Assembly (NCBI GenBank): GCA_964036195.1
Contig: OZ038458.1
Location: 25,743,832-25,807,831, forward strand
DNA length: 64,000 nucleotides
Source: Sphaerolaimus hirsutus
Taxonomy: Eukaryota > Nematoda > Chromadorea > Monhysterida > Sphaerolaimidae
Direction: 5' to 3'
The notes under the pieces were generated by a model. The model made no database searches and was not told where the DNA came from. It saw only the letters and a list, made by a program, of their open reading frames with translations. Of this stretch, positions 9,076-19,695 are shown piece by piece (positions within the stretch are counted from its first letter, which is position 1; every line of letters begins with the position of its first letter). The position numbers and the translations under genes were made by a program.

Positions 9076-9681
9076 ACTAGTGGTTAATTCGAGGGGGCGG
9101 TTTATTCGAGGAGGTGGTTTATTCGAGGAGGGGGTTTATTTGAGGGGGGGGGGGGGGGGTTATTTCATCATTTTGAAGAGGGGGTATTTCGAGGGGGGGG
9201 GTTATTATTTTCCCAGCCCATTTGGGTGGGGGTTAATTCGAGGGGGGTTTATTCGGGGCAGGCCTGATACGCACATCTGCCCGATACGCACATTTGCCCG
9301 TTTTTGTCACTTGACACTTTTTCAAGTGATTTTCAGATATGAGTAAATTGAAAAAAAGTTGCGCAATGACATTAGTGCACTTTTTTCACTTCACTCATAT
9401 CTGAAAATCACTTGAAAATGTGTCAGGTGAAAAAAACAGTGAAAAAATAGCCATTTTTCACTGTTTTTCACTTGATACATTTTCAAGTGATTTTCAGATA
9501 TGAGTGAAGTGAAAAAAGTTCACCAATGTCATTGCGCAACTTTTTTTCAATTTACTCATATCTGAAAATCACTTGAAAAAGTGTCAAGTGAAAAAACGGG
9601 CAAATGTGCGTATCGGGCAGATGTGCGTATCAGTGCACCCCCGTTTATTCAAGGGATCGATAATTCGAGGTAATACAGTAA
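9076..9681. mobile_element. Mariner-like miniature element with nested palindrome
   Basis: G-rich GGGGGTTTATTCGAGG segments, ending GAGGTAATACAGTA. Interrupted at 9266-9640 by a separate palindromic element. Confidence 0.6.
9266..9640. mobile_element. Near-perfect palindromic element (TGATACGCACATCTGCCCG ends)
   Basis: Ends TGATACGCACATCTGCCCG and CGGGCAGATGTGCGTATCA are exact inverted repeats. The arms continue through CACTTGACACTTTTTCAAGTG and CAGATATGAGTAAATTG to a centre near 9450. Each arm holds further short palindromes, so the whole folds as a hairpin of hairpins. Confidence 0.9.
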
Positions 9682-9744
9682 CTTTATTGTTAGGCCAAAG
9701 GTTCGTTTTTCTTTTTTACAAGGAATGATAGAATTTTGCATTAC

Positions 9745-9808
9745 CTGTACTTTTTCATCCAGAAAGTCAAACATGTCCTCTACATCAGCAAGCCCTTGTT
9801 GCAACTGT
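9745..9808 (-). CDS. ABCB6: ABCB6-like transporter exon: end of membrane domain
   Basis: 64 bp: one base plus 21 codons (QLQQGLADVEDMFDFLDEKVQ, 20 of them after the split codon). The residues match the coupling region after the last membrane helix of ABCB6/ABCB7 transporters (DMENMF-like). Acceptor CAAATGCAG|A, donor CAG|GTAATG. The phases fit the exons on both sides. Confidence 0.88.
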
Positions 9809-10062
9809 CTGCATTTGGGCAACATGGTATTAGTACTAGTTTTACATATGTACTTTTGTTATTAAGTTTGCAATTCTTAGACTGTTCTTCTCCTAAAAAG
9901 CTCCTATTAAGCACTTTTTTAAAGATTTTCTTGGCTCATAATCATAATATTTGGTGAAATTTAGTGAGAGGTTTACCTTAATTTATTTAAAAAGATTATC
10001 ACATCACAAAATTGACAGTGAAGGTGAGCCGTAGCTACAGGGAAACTCATGAAGAAACTCAC
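9809..10062 (-). other. ABCB6-like intron
   Basis: AT-rich intron starting GTGAGT (consensus donor). No separate element was identified. Confidence 0.7.
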
Positions 10063-10271
10063 ACATAAATCAGACTAAAGACATTGAATGGTGTGTAGAG
10101 CTGCGTTAGGAATAAATAAAATAGTACATAGGTGCCAATTGTGAAGCCATATATGCGATGGATTGCAAAGTAGACACAAAGCATGGCACCTCCCAGCAGA
10201 CCAAGTGCCATCACAAGTGCTTGCGTACTTTGCATTGCAACAAAGTAATTGTTGGAATGACGTTCCCATTT
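10063..10271 (-). CDS. ABCB6: ABCB6-like transporter exon: two membrane helices
   Basis: 209 bp, phase 0 in, phase 2 out. It encodes KWERHSNNYFVAMQSTQALV, then a hydrophobic helix MALGLLGGAMLCVYFAI, and a second one around TYVLFYLFLTQLYTPFNVF. The order and the QLYTPFN motif match the last membrane helices of ABCB6 (QLYMPLNWF in vertebrates). The donor ATGT|GTGAGT restores a Val codon with the next exon. A different frame on the same strand is also open but does not match any protein. Confidence 0.9.
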
Positions 10272-10353
10272 CTGTGATATTGAAAAATAAAGCTAAAAGT
10301 ACTAATATGAAAAATTACTTTGAATTCAAAAAGTACAAAAATATAATTTGAAC

Positions 10354-10419
10354 CTGATATTCTTCAATGGCGCTCTTATTTCGTTTCCTTTCCCACTCAT
10401 CATTGCCAAAATATTTAAC
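10354..10419 (-). CDS. ABCB6: ABCB6-like transporter exon: VKYF segment
   Basis: 66 bp, 22 codons, phase 0 on both sides. VKYFGNDEWERKRNKSAIEE corresponds to the conserved VKYYNAE segment that follows NFET in ABCB6 and ABCB7. Acceptor CTGTGCAG|GTT, donor CAG|GTTCAA. Confidence 0.9.
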
Positions 10420-10693
10420 CTGCACAGGACTGCAGTGATAAAACGTTACCTTGAACGATGGTCAACCAAAATTAAAATTTCAAAAAAAGATGTAAGGAAT
10501 TTAAATTTTCAAATTTTTTTAGACTTCTAGAATTTTAAGTTCCACTGTGGCAAAGACACCTGAGCAGCATAGTTGGTCAAACGTATTTACATTTGCTCCA
10601 AAAATACGTATACTCAAGCACTTATATGGTAAATCTACCTATTTCCCTCTTAAAACGAACATGTATTCAGTTTGATGTATACCTATTCAATTA

Positions 10694-11278
10694 CCGTATT
10701 TGCTTGAATAGTACCCCCCTCGAATAATTCCCCCCCTCGAATAATCCCCCCTTGTAAGACGAGTGAGGAAATAATAATCCCCCCCTCGAATAATCCCCCC
10801 CTTAAAGCGGGAATTAGAGCTCAGCGTCGATTCGACGTGAAATGATGACGTGAAATGTTTTTGTGAAATTAATTACACGAGTGTGGATCATGCTACGGGT
10901 CTACAATTTTCTAAGGATAATATATGAATCAATACCTTAATCGTGTCCAATACTGAGTGTTATCAGCCACAACTAGAGCGAATTGAAAAATTCAATTTTT
11001 ATCATTTCACGTCATCATCATTTCACGTCGAATCGACGCTGAGCTCTAATTCCGGCCTAAAGAATTTGCTCAATTTATTGTGCCCAATTTAAACAAAAAT
11101 GACACGTTTTTGTGTGAATAAAGTAGATTTCATCAAATGGGTTGATAGAAACATGGTTGAAAATGTTGACGAAATAATAATTCCCCCCCTCGAATGATTC
11201 CCCCCCTCGATTAGTTCCCCCCTCAAAATAGTCTGACGAAATAATAATCCCCCAGGGGGATTATTCAAGCAAATACGG
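10694..11278. mobile_element. Mariner-like miniature element with nested palindrome
   Basis: Termini CCGTATTTGCTTGAATA and TATTCAAGCAAATACGG flanked by TA on both sides. C-rich CCCCCCTCGAATAATCCCC segments are found at both ends. A palindrome (10805-11062) is nested in it. It lies in the ABCB6-like intron upstream of the VKYF exon. Confidence 0.8.
10805..11062. mobile_element. Palindromic GACGTGAAAT-word element
   Basis: Ends GGAATTAGAGCTCAGCGTCG and CGACGCTGAGCTCTAATTCC, with GACGTGAAATGATGACGTG words. A longer near-perfect copy is at 18288-18806 and a diverged one at 41297-41520. Confidence 0.85.
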
Positions 11279-11281
11279 TAT

Positions 11282-11930
11282 GTAAACGTTCTCAAGTACA
11301 TAAAATTTATTACAGATATCGGCGTTTCCAAGGCATAAAAATGAAAAAAGGGGAAAAGGGCTAAAATAGGGAAAACAGCCAAAAATTGGTATACTCGGCG
11401 GACCGCAAAGTATGCGCCCAAAATTATTCATGTCTTGGTCGATAACGCGAATGCTGGATACTCATGTATGCAGTTTCACAAAAAGAAAAATACTTAAAAG
11501 AAGAAAAGACGGTGTCGCGTACAAACGAGGAACGTTTTTTTCTTTTTTGCTGGAATTATTTTTGTTTTAATAATGATGACATCATGGTGGAGTGTTTCCT
11601 TCAGAAAAATGCATAGCATGCTTGCTTGCATAGTATATATAAGCACATAAGATAAAGACGACTGAAAGTAGGTAAAATCACATGTACTATTGAATTTGAA
11701 GGCTAAAATGGGCGAAGGGCATGCAAGTCAGTGATTTTGAGTGAAAATTTAGGGAAAATTTCCCAAATATACAAATATAACATTTCTCAAATATCTTTTT
11801 ACATTTTCCAGAAAAAAGTATTTTACTCTTGTTTACTCATGACTATGAGTAAAAGTAAAAAAACTTTACTTTTCGTTTTCTGTACTCAGGGTGTGTAAAG
11901 AAAATGCTGTATGGTTACATGGACTTTGAA
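11282..11930. repeat. ACGTA-word family core, split by a CTCGGCGG miniature element
   Basis: 11282-11390 (TTTCCAAGGCATAAAAATG, GGCTAAAATAGGG) and 11636-11930 (GATTTTGAGTGAAAATTTAGGG, GTTTACTCATGACTATGAG) correspond to a continuous segment at 22110-22440. The insert 11396-11630 begins CTCGGCGGACCGC. Confidence 0.65.
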
Positions 11931-12218
11931 AAGTTGAGTGCTTTTAACAACACTGCTGAGCAGAACTCGCTACTCTACTGTCACTGCACACAGTAGTATA
12001 TCGATGAGAATCTGAACATTGAGTAAACTCATAATTCAGCTTTAGACACACACTGAAATGAGTTATTTTTATGCTCCACCAACTTCAGTTGATGAACACC
12101 TACATCCAGTAAACTCAAATGCCATTAAAAATTTTATTCAAGAGTTAATCAAATTTTGAATTCACTGGCAGTAAACTAGTGTGCACAGCGCTAATGTAGA
12201 GGGGATAAAAAGACAAAC
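11931..12218 (-). other. ABCB6-like intron remainder
   Basis: Nothing recognised. Confidence 0.5.
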
Positions 12219-12328
12219 TGTTTCAAAGTTGAATAGTGCATCAACACTTTTTGTCTTCAATGCTTTATCTGATAGATCCTGCATTCTCCTATATTTTGTC
12301 CGCCGCTCGATTAGCATAAGTGTGAGTG
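12219..12328 (-). CDS. ABCB6: ABCB6-like transporter exon: NFET segment
   Basis: 110 bp: two bases plus 36 codons, ending phase 0 at ACA|GTTTGT. It encodes LTLMLIERRTKYRRMQDLSD and ALKTKSVDALFNFET. These match the intracellular loop of ABCB6/ABCB7 (EWRTKFRR ... ARAVDSLLNFET), which contacts the nucleotide-binding domain. Acceptor TTTGCAG|CACTC fits the phase of the upstream exon. Confidence 0.92.
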
Positions 12329-12844
12329 CTGCAAATTGAAAGAAATGAAAAAAACTTTGCAGTATTTTTTGTGCAAGGAACGAGTGTGCGAGCAAGAAAT
12401 GTGCCACCTTGCTCGGTTTAATGCCATTTCACTATGAGGTAGTGCAACATGGTTAATGATGGAATGGCAATATGGAATTCAGTGTTGGGCACAACAACTT
12501 TTTTGCTGCAGGCTGCACATGAGAGATACACACAATTTGGAATTAAAACATGGTGAATGCACACTTTTAGTATAGAAATGTATGATGACCATGTTTAGAA
12601 ACAAACAAATGTTTGTGATCCCCATGTTTCAACAATCATGCAAGCTGTGTTGGCAATATTTGTACGTGTTCTCTCATACACAAGTAATTCTATAAGGAAA
12701 ACGTAACAAAGCGTAAAGGGTATTTTGAGAAGATATGTAAGTAAACATAAACGTAATCGTGAATACCTGGAATACCTGGGTATTTCAGGTAATTGTAGCT
12801 ACGCTTAAACAACTCTGAACAACAAACTAGGCTATTTTTCTTAC
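12329..12844 (-). other. ABCB6-like intron
   Basis: Starts GTAAGAAAAA. It includes a short run of ACGTAA-type words at 12700-12780 (GGAAAACGTAACAAAGCGTAAAGGG), a relic of the CGTAAA family. Confidence 0.6.
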
Positions 12845-13008
12845 CTAGAAAACTGGTTGTTATCATGAGTATGATGACTCCCAGTATCCAATGAAAAAAC
12901 GCAGTGACATAAATTGCAGTGGTAAAAACATCAATGAATGTTGGTATTATCATGAAAGTGCATATTCTATGAAGCTCTGATATAGAAGCTGGTCCACGGT
13001 CCAACACC
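12845..13008 (-). CDS. ABCB6: ABCB6-like transporter exon: DRG segment and two helices
   Basis: 164 bp, one base of a split codon in, phase 1 out (CTAG|GTAAGA). It encodes VLDRGPASISELHRICTFM, the DRG motif region after the elbow of ABCB6 (ADRGTSSV in vertebrates), then hydrophobic stretches IIPTFIDVFTTAIYVTAFF and WILGVIILMITTSF that form two membrane helices. Acceptor TTTTGCAG|G. This is the most upstream exon found in this orientation. Confidence 0.9.
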
Positions 13009-13153
13009 CTGCAAAATCAATGGTTTACTGTTTATTGTATGCTGATTCATTGAGGTATACACACAATAACACTCTTCGTCTTCAACAAAAAATTTCAAAA
13101 CTCATAAATCAAGTTCTTCTGGCAGCAAAATGCATAGTATACTGTAGTGTACT
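13009..13153. other. Intron/flank, nothing recognised
   Basis: Includes the first copy (13146-13153) of the 8-bp target duplication AGTGTACT. Confidence 0.5.
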
Positions 13154-14709
13154 TAGCATACGAAAAATAACCCGTGATTTATATTTTCGAAAATCACAAT
13201 AAATATAAATAACCTGTGATTTATATATATATTTTTATTTTTTCCAAATAATCAGTGATATATTTATATATATTTTTTTCATTTGAAAAAAATCACTGAG
13301 AAAATCACTCATACTTGATACATTGTGGTGCAATGATTGCACTTTATGACTAAAACATGTAATCTGTGCACTAGAGAAATTTGAAATTTTTTGAGAAATT
13401 TTCTCAAGAAAATCTCTCTGCATATCAAGGGTGTGCTGCTAAAAGTATCGATCTACAAATTTTTCAAATTTGAGTTAGGACCATTTTTTGCATCCCCATA
13501 AAAACGCGCTTCAAAAACAATATATAACATGTGGGGGGTGCAAAATTCAATTTTGAGATATTGTGGGGTTGAAAAATGAAAAAAAGGCAAAATACAGATC
13601 CTGTAATTCAAAAAGTACTGATCTACAAGCTTTTTCAGCTTTTGTACCTTTAAAAGTACCAATCTACACAGTTTTTCCAAAATTGTGCTTTTAAAGGTAC
13701 CTATCTGCACATTATTTTTTGTGCTTCTGAAAGTACTTACGTCAGATAGTTAGCACAAAAAGCACAGCTGATGTTTTCAGCACAAAAACTAACTTTGTGC
13801 TTTTTTATTATGGGTAAAAATACCAATCTACACCTATCTGATTTTGTGCTTTTAAACCTACTGATCTACATGCTAAATATTACCAATTTGTTCCTTTAAA
13901 ATGTCTATAATGTCTTAAAATTTCCTTCCTGCTATGAATTCTATGGTTATGTTTAGGTATAAAACATCTCTCTATCTTATAGCATACTTTTCTGAAATAA
14001 AACATGACTTTGAATCAAAAAATACCAATTTGATGTGATCACAATTTATATACAGTGAATGAAAGCTCAGTTTACCATTTTTGAAAACTGACAATGCTTG
14101 GTGACATGCACCAATGTCAGCTGTTTTCAAATATGGGGAACACTGTGGAAAACTGTCACCATGGTGTCACCAGTGCCATTAGTGTCATCATAGTTGTCAA
14201 AATGTAGCCATGTGCTCAAAAATGAGTTTTTGCAGCACACCACCATAGAAAAAGTGCTAAGCATGAGCGCCTATTTAGTCAAACATCCATTGACACAACC
14301 AGGCACTATAGGTTGAGTGCTAAATGTTTGCAGTGAAAAATATTTTTGAAGTTGAGATTGAGGTTGAACTGAAGGTTAATTTTTCTGTGATATTTGCTTG
14401 ATGTTTTCACTTGTAAAATATTGTATAAATGAATACTGCTTGTAGAATAATAATAAATGGACTGTGGTATATTAGAGTACATTTTTTGTGCTTGCAAAAA
14501 GTAAATAAAGCCCAGAATATCGCTTGAAATGGAAATAAAGCGCAAGTGATTTTTTGAGATTTTTTTCAAGCTTAGAGTTTTTTTTCTCAGTAATTTAATT
14601 ATATTTTCTGGAGACCTAGAGTGATTTATATATATTTATTTTTTTTCCAATGTTGGAGTGATATATTTATATATATTTTCCAAAAAATCGGTGATTTTTT
14701 CGAATGCTA
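13154..14709. mobile_element. hAT-like element, GTGATTTATATAT words
   Basis: Termini TAGCATACGAAAAA and TTTTTTCGAATGCTA, flanked by AGTGTACT at 13146-13153 and 14710-14717 (exact 8-bp duplication). The subterminal zones are full of GTGATTTATATATATTTTT words on both sides. A second element with GGTGTGCTGC ends and AAAGTACCAATCTACA words (about 13430-14245) sits inside. Confidence 0.85.
13430..14245. mobile_element. Nested element with AAAAGTACCGATCTACA words
   Basis: Ends near GGGTGTGCTGC and GCAGCACACC. Its words and first 150 bp (AAATTTGAGTTAGGACCATT, GTGGGGGGTGCAAAATTCAA) match the element at 26482-27147. The exact target duplication is not resolved. Confidence 0.7.
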
Positions 14710-14717
14710 AGTGTACT

Positions 14718-15030
14718 TAACTCCATATGTATTACATATCCAAGCAAAGCATGATAGTTTGGAAAAATATTGGGAATAGTAAAAATATCGTGTAGCCCAG
14801 GAAATGCGCAAAGCGTTGAACTGAGCCATATGTAACTGTAAATACCGGGTGGCCCACGTCAGGCGCACGGTTTTGATTGGCCCCCAACACATCAATTTTG
14901 AATGAAACCCGCTCGAATTTGGTATTGGGGTAAATAAATGTACCCCATTTGTTGTGTTAAGTGCATGGTTTCATATCGCAATATTTCGTGTCAGAACGTG
15001 AAAGAGTTTCATATTTACGTTTTTGAATGT
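14718..15030. other. Unassigned stretch
   Basis: No bounded element. A 62-codon minus-strand frame (14707-14895) repeats a SWATRYF/TWATRYL motif but has no recognisable family. Confidence 0.4.
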
Positions 15031-15349
15031 GTCCCATTTATTGATGGAATGGCGCCATGGCGCTGGCGCCATTTGATGGCGTCAAAGGGCGCCGCGCCAT
15101 GGCGCCATTGGCGCTTGGCGCCCTTTTCCTGTGGCGCCATTGGTGCCTGGCGCCCGCTTTCCGAAAAGCGCCATGGCGCCCTTGGCGCTTGGCGCCCTTT
15201 TCCCGTGGCACCCTTGGCGCCTGGCGCCCTGCCCAAATAGGGAGCCAAAATGGCGCCAGCAGGGTTTCAAGGTGAGAAAACGTGACTGACAACGTAAATC
15301 AAAAATAAAAAAAAAGCGCGTGCGTGGTTACTTCAAATTTGCCGTAAAA

Positions 15350-15449
15350 ATGGACGAAGTTGTTCGAATTGAAGAAAATATTACGTCCAACGGTTCTTCA
15401 AACGCTTCTGATGGATCAGAAGCTGAGAACCGGTCCAACACACAAACTG
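15350..15449 (+). CDS. Possible first exon within the GGCGCC-word family
   Basis: ATG opens MDEVVRIEENITSNGSSNAS followed by an acidic/serine stretch to a donor-like CTG|GTAAAT. A matching but degraded segment lies on the minus strand at about 48955-49046 inside another family member (ATGGACGAAGTGGTGTGAG, TCCAACGGTTCATCAGATG), so it belongs to the family core. About 40 bp further on, TTTCTAG precedes a CILC-containing frame. This may be the remains of a transposase 5' exon with a zinc finger, but that is inference. Confidence 0.35.
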
Positions 15450-15766
15450 GTAAATCAAAAGATTCAAATTGCCGCAATTCAATTTTTGTCCATTTCTAGA
15501 AAACATCAATGAGAAAAGGGAAGTGTATTTTGTGTAACACAGACGTGAGTCTTCAACATGCTTTCCATCTTTGTCACATCTATTTTCAACATGTCTAATG
15601 TTGCTGACGGTCTCGTTTTGGTTGAATTCATCATGGGGAAGTGAATGAACACGTGAAATGTGCGCACTTCGTTGCAGAAGTAATATTTAGAGCGCAGACA
15701 GGGTGTTTTTTGCGACAATCTTTTCTGGCGCCTTTGGCGCCCTATTTTACAAATGGCGCTCCTGGC

Positions 15767-17692
15767 TAGGGTGTCAAATTTCCGTTTCCGTTTTCCGTTT
15801 CCGCCTTTCCGCAGGAAAATTTTTTACCTTTCCGTTTTCCGGCAGCCGAAAAATTTTTACCTTTCCGTTTTCCGTTTTCCGGCAGCTGAAAAATTTTTAC
15901 CTTTCCGTTTTCTGTTTTCCGGCAGCTGAAAATTTTTTACCTTTCCATTTCCGTTTTTCCGGCCCATTTTTCCGTTTTCCGGCTGAAAATTTTTTTACCT
16001 TTCCGTTTCCATTTTACCAGGCCATTTTTCCATTTTCTGGCTCGATTATCAGTTTTCTGGCATTTTTCCATTGTTTTTCCAATCTGTATTTATCTTCAAT
16101 TGGCTCATCCCATTGTGTTGTTTTTGTCTCTTGGAGCAGCATTGACAACTGGGATTTCAGGGTCAGTGAAACAGGTGCTGTGAACCCAATTGGGTCATAT
16201 GCTGACACCAATAATTTATTCAAGTTTCGTCTGGTTGGTGTTGTGATGCTGTCAATTTGCAATTTTGGTGTTGATATTGCCAGCATGTCCGTTCGGTGAT
16301 TTTATTTCATGCCCATTACTGCGACAATTTTATTCACCTTTGGACTCCTGTCGTTTTCTGCTATTTCATTCATGACTGATCTGGAGTTTGACAGCCATTC
16401 CCTCATGTTCATAGAACATCGTTAAATAAAGCTTTGACTTTGTAATATAGTTCTAAAGCTTCAACTTCAGTCTTGACACTCATGATGAAGTTATCGACAT
16501 AAATGTTGTTTATTATCATCGCCAACTGGTTTTGTTTCCCTTCATTTTCTTCGTATTCATTCATGTTGTTTATTGTCACATTTAAATGGTATTTTATGAC
16601 TGCTCCCAAAATTGCTGGGCTGCAGACAAGTACAAACAGTACGCGTTTAAAACAAAGTACTATTATGTTATTTTCAGTTACTGGTTTTGAGGCATCTTTC
16701 AGCCAGAAAAATTGTGTGTAGTCTCTAGCTTGGTCATGCAATCCTATTTGCAAAAATGCCTTTTCAATATTGGCATTTAATGCTAGATTGCCTGCCCTGA
16801 ACCTCAGGAGTAGGCCCAGTGCTAATGGTGTTGTAATTGGTCCTCTAAAAAGGCACTTGTTGAAACTGGGCTTACCTGCCAACCCATTGTACACGATTCT
16901 GCATGATGTCGATTTGCCCGGCGTGATTACTGGCTGGTGTGGCAGGTAATGAATCCCCTTGTTGTCTGTTTTGTCGTCACAGATCTCAATTATTCGAATA
17001 TGTTTGGATCGTTGTTGAATCTTCTTATCAGTGATTTAAACCGCACCAAGGCTTCTGCTTTTCCCGTGGGCACGTCACTGATACTCTCTTTATACGACCA
17101 GTCAATATAGTATTGTTTGTTGTTGTCGTTGATATTTATGCTATTTATTATCATCTCCTCTGCAATGTTGTCATCAATTGCATAGGGGTCATCAGTGATT
17201 CCCACTGCTTCTAGACTGTGAAATTGTCGTAGTGTTTCCTTTCCTATGGCCACTATGGCTACTTTTTGATGATTTTTTGTTGGTTCAGTTAAGCTTGAAC
17301 TACAAGTGAAGTTACAGGCATGTTCCATAGTTGCAGAATGTACAGCTACCACAATCAAAGCCAAACAGGCAAACCTGCATGCAGGTTTTCCTTCTGCAAA
17401 TTTGTCTATTACCGTGCCAATTTCACTTTATTTTTTTCCGTTTCCGTGAAAATTTTGCTTTCCGTTTTCTGTTTTCCGGCATTTCATTTTTCCGTTTTCC
17501 GTTTTCCGGCCGACAATTTTTTTTTACCTTTCCGTTTTCCGTTTTCCGCTGAGTGAAATTTTTTTACCTTTCCGTTTTCCGTTTTCCGGTAGAAATTTTT
17601 TTTTTACCTTTCCGTTTTCCGTTTTCCGTAAAGTGAAAAATTTTTACCTTTCCGTTTTCCGTTTTCCGTAAAAAAATTTTTTTGACACCCTA
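15767..17692. mobile_element. TTTCCG-word hAT-like element carrying a BEL/Pao fragment
   Basis: Termini TAGGGTGTCAAATTTCCG and TTTTTTTGACACCCTA, flanked by CTCCTGGC at 15759-15766 and 17693-17700. Both ends are arrays of TTTCCGTTTTCCG, 210-300 bp each. The middle (about 16014-17390) is a retrotransposon pol fragment. A second copy of the same right half, including the pol junction, is at 41524-41850, so the capture predates the spread of this subfamily. Confidence 0.9.
16014..17364 (-). pseudogene. BEL/Pao retrotransposon pol fragment
   Basis: Three minus-strand open blocks appear in family order. 17364-16990 is the region before RT, with FHSLEAVGITDD and LVRFKSLIRRFNNDP. 16894-16409 is reverse transcriptase, with NIEKAFLQIGLHDQARDYTQ, FVLVCSPAILGAVI and NIYVDNFIMS. 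16286-16014 is the segment after RT, with SAYDPIGFTAPVSLTLKSQL and TTQWDEPIEDKY. The set LEAVGI, IEKAF, SPAIL, YDP[IL]GF and WDEP is diagnostic of BEL/Pao. The catalytic YVDD has become YVDN, and frames are broken between blocks, so it is dead. BEL/Pao elements are known from animals only. Confidence 0.88.
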
Positions 17693-18196
17693 CTCCTGGC
17701 TAGTGATGTAAAAGCGCCATGGCGCTGGCGCTTGGCGCCTTTTTGCTGTGGCGCCATTGGCGCTCGGCACTGTGCTACGGAAAAGCGCCATGGCGCTTTT
17801 GGCGCTTGGCGCTATGATGTCGTGGCGCCATTGGCGCTTGGCGCTAGCGTTTTATAAAGCGCCAAAAAAGCGCCAAGTAGTACAAAAAATAATCATTTTT
17901 CTTATGTAAACAGACCTTGCCTGCATGAGTTACATAAGTAAATGTGTTACTGTGTGTTACAGGAAGAACAAACCCTCTACTTGCTTATTTTGTAAACCAT
18001 GTCCATGCAATTGCATTCAAACTTTCACCAAAAAATGGGCACTAGTTTTCAACGACATTATATGTCAACTGGTTTTCATCCCAATTCAAGGCTTGATGAC
18101 GAGCCAACAAACAGCGTTCAAATGCATAGTGTTGCATTATATTGCAAATGAAGTTGTATTGTTGCTGTGGTATGAAGTACCGGCATGAAGTAGCTA

Positions 18197-19059
18197 CCGT
18201 ATTTCCTTGAAATACACCCAGGGGGTTTATTTTTTCAGGGTGCAAATTTTGAGGGGAGTTTCGAGGGGGGCTTACCTTATAGCGGGAATTAGAGCTCAGT
18301 GTCGATTCGACGTGAAATGATGACGTGAAATGATGTCGTGAAATTAATTACACAAGTGTGGATCATGCTACGGGTCTACAATTTTCTAAGGATAATATAT
18401 GAATCAATACCTCAATCGTGTCCAATACTGAGTGTTATCAGCCACAACTAGAGCGAATTGAAAAATTCAATTTTTATCATTCCACGTCATCATTTTACGT
18501 CAGGGAACAACTTGACATTTCACGTCAGACTATTGCAAGCAATAGTCTGACGTGAAATGTCAAGTTGTTCCCTGACACTGTGACGTGAAATGATGATGAC
18601 GTGGAATGATAAAAATTGAATTTTTCAATTCGCTCTAGTTGTGGCTGATAACACTCAGTATTGGACACGATTAAGGTATTGATTCATATATTATCCTTAG
18701 AAAATTGTAGACCCGTAGCATGATCCACACTCGTGTAATTAATTTCACGACATCATTTCACGTCATCATTTCACGTCGAATCGACGCTGAGCTCTAATTC
18801 CCGCTTTCGGGGGGAATTTTTTATGAAGGGTCGTAGTAAAGTATAGTTTTTTTTGTACCCAAAACGTGATTAATTGATCAAATAGGATATATTTTGGTCA
18901 TATTATCATAGATTGTCCCATAAACAAGGCCATGTATAGCTGCGATGTAAATTCGCAGCTATAAATGTATCATGTTAATTGGATACATGATCTACCTTAT
19001 TCCAGACGGGGTGTATTTCGAGGGGGGGTAATAAAAGGGGGTATTTCGAGGAAATATGG
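18197..19059. mobile_element. Mariner-like miniature element
   Basis: Termini CCGTATTTCCTTGAAATAC and GTATTTCGAGGAAATATGG next to TA on both sides, with a large palindrome nested inside. Confidence 0.75.
18288..18806. mobile_element. Near-perfect palindromic GACGTGAAAT-word element
   Basis: GCGGGAATTAGAGCTCAG at 18288 and CTGAGCTCTAATTCCCGC at 18806 are exact inverted repeats. The arms match almost base for base over about 240 bp to a centre at about 18538 (GTCAGACTATTGC / GCAATAGTCTGAC). The transcript would be a very long hairpin. Confidence 0.92.
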
Positions 19060-19592
19060 TATATGTGTATACACTTACACTGGATAGTGTTACTTGTCAG
19101 CAAGCTTTGAATTGGGATGGCAACCAGTTGACAAGCAGATAGATAGCACTGCATTTGCATCGCTGCACTTTATGCAGCAAAATGTTTTGGCGCTGGCGCT
19201 ATTGGCGCTTGGCGCCATCATCCTCGGGCGCCATTGGCGCTTGGCGCCATGGTCTAGAAAAGCGCCATGGCGCTTTTGGCGCTTGGCGCTATTTTGCTGT
19301 GGCGCCATTGGCGCTTGGCGCTCGCATGCCAAAAGCGCCATGGCGCTTTTGGCGCTTGGCGCCAAAAGTCTGGCGCTTTTTACATCACTACTCCTGGCGC
19401 CCTTTGCCCTTGGCGCGATTGGCGCTTGGCGCCCTCTTTCCGTGGCGCCCTTGGCGCCTGGCTCGCACTTTCGGAATGGCGCCACGGCGCCCTTGGCGCC
19501 TGGCGCCCTTTTCCTGTGGCGCCCGGTTTCCGAAGGGCGCCATGGCGCCATTGGCGCCTGGCGCCCTTTTTTCTGGCGCTTTTCCATCACTA

Positions 19593-19695
19593 GTCCCATT
19601 GTAGATGGTCCTGTGGAGTGACGTTGTAATAACCCCCCCCCCCTCGAAATACCCCCCTAAAATTGAGTGTGACGTGAACGTACATGACAAATACC
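19593..19695. repeat. Fragment of the mariner-like family
   Basis: CCCCCCTCGAAATACCCCCC followed by ATTGAGTGTGACGTGAACG, the family's inner segment. Interrupted by the next element. Confidence 0.6.

Larger units (their letters stand above)
17701..19390. mobile_element. Second GGCGCC-word hAT-like element at the same target
   Basis: Starts TAGTGATGTAAAAGCGCC and ends GCGCTTTTTACATCACTA. It is flanked by CTCCTGGC at 17693-17700 and 19391-19398. It contains a mariner-like element (18197-19059); without that, about 825 bp remain. Its left duplication is also the right duplication of the preceding element. Confidence 0.88.
15039..19592. mobile_element. Outer GGCGCC-word hAT-like element, host of two further insertions
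   Basis: Starts TATTGATGGAATGGCGCC (usual terminus TAGTGATGG) and ends GGCGCTTTTCCATCACTA. It is flanked by GTCCCATT at 15031-15038 and 19593-19600. Dense GGCGCC words are found at 15046-15255, 15724-15765 and 19399-19590. Removing the insertions 15767-17692 and 17701-19390 with their extra duplications leaves about 920 bp, close to the net length of the copy at 48414-50290. Confidence 0.85.

Noticed and set aside
8859-9087. Arg/Cys/Gly-rich frames
   Set aside because: Translations of GGCACC/GGTGCC words. The same applies at 49309-49619, 50194-50477 and 60097-60324.
10075-10269. Cys-rich frame MGTSFQQLLCCN on the minus strand
   Set aside because: It is the wrong frame of the true transporter exon, which matches ABCB6 in the neighbouring frame with correct splice phases.
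15015-15292. Several overlapping Ala/Arg/Pro-rich frames on both strands
   Set aside because: Translations of GGCGCC word arrays. High GC and absence of stops in the word explain them. The same applies at 19090-19620 and 48385-49350.
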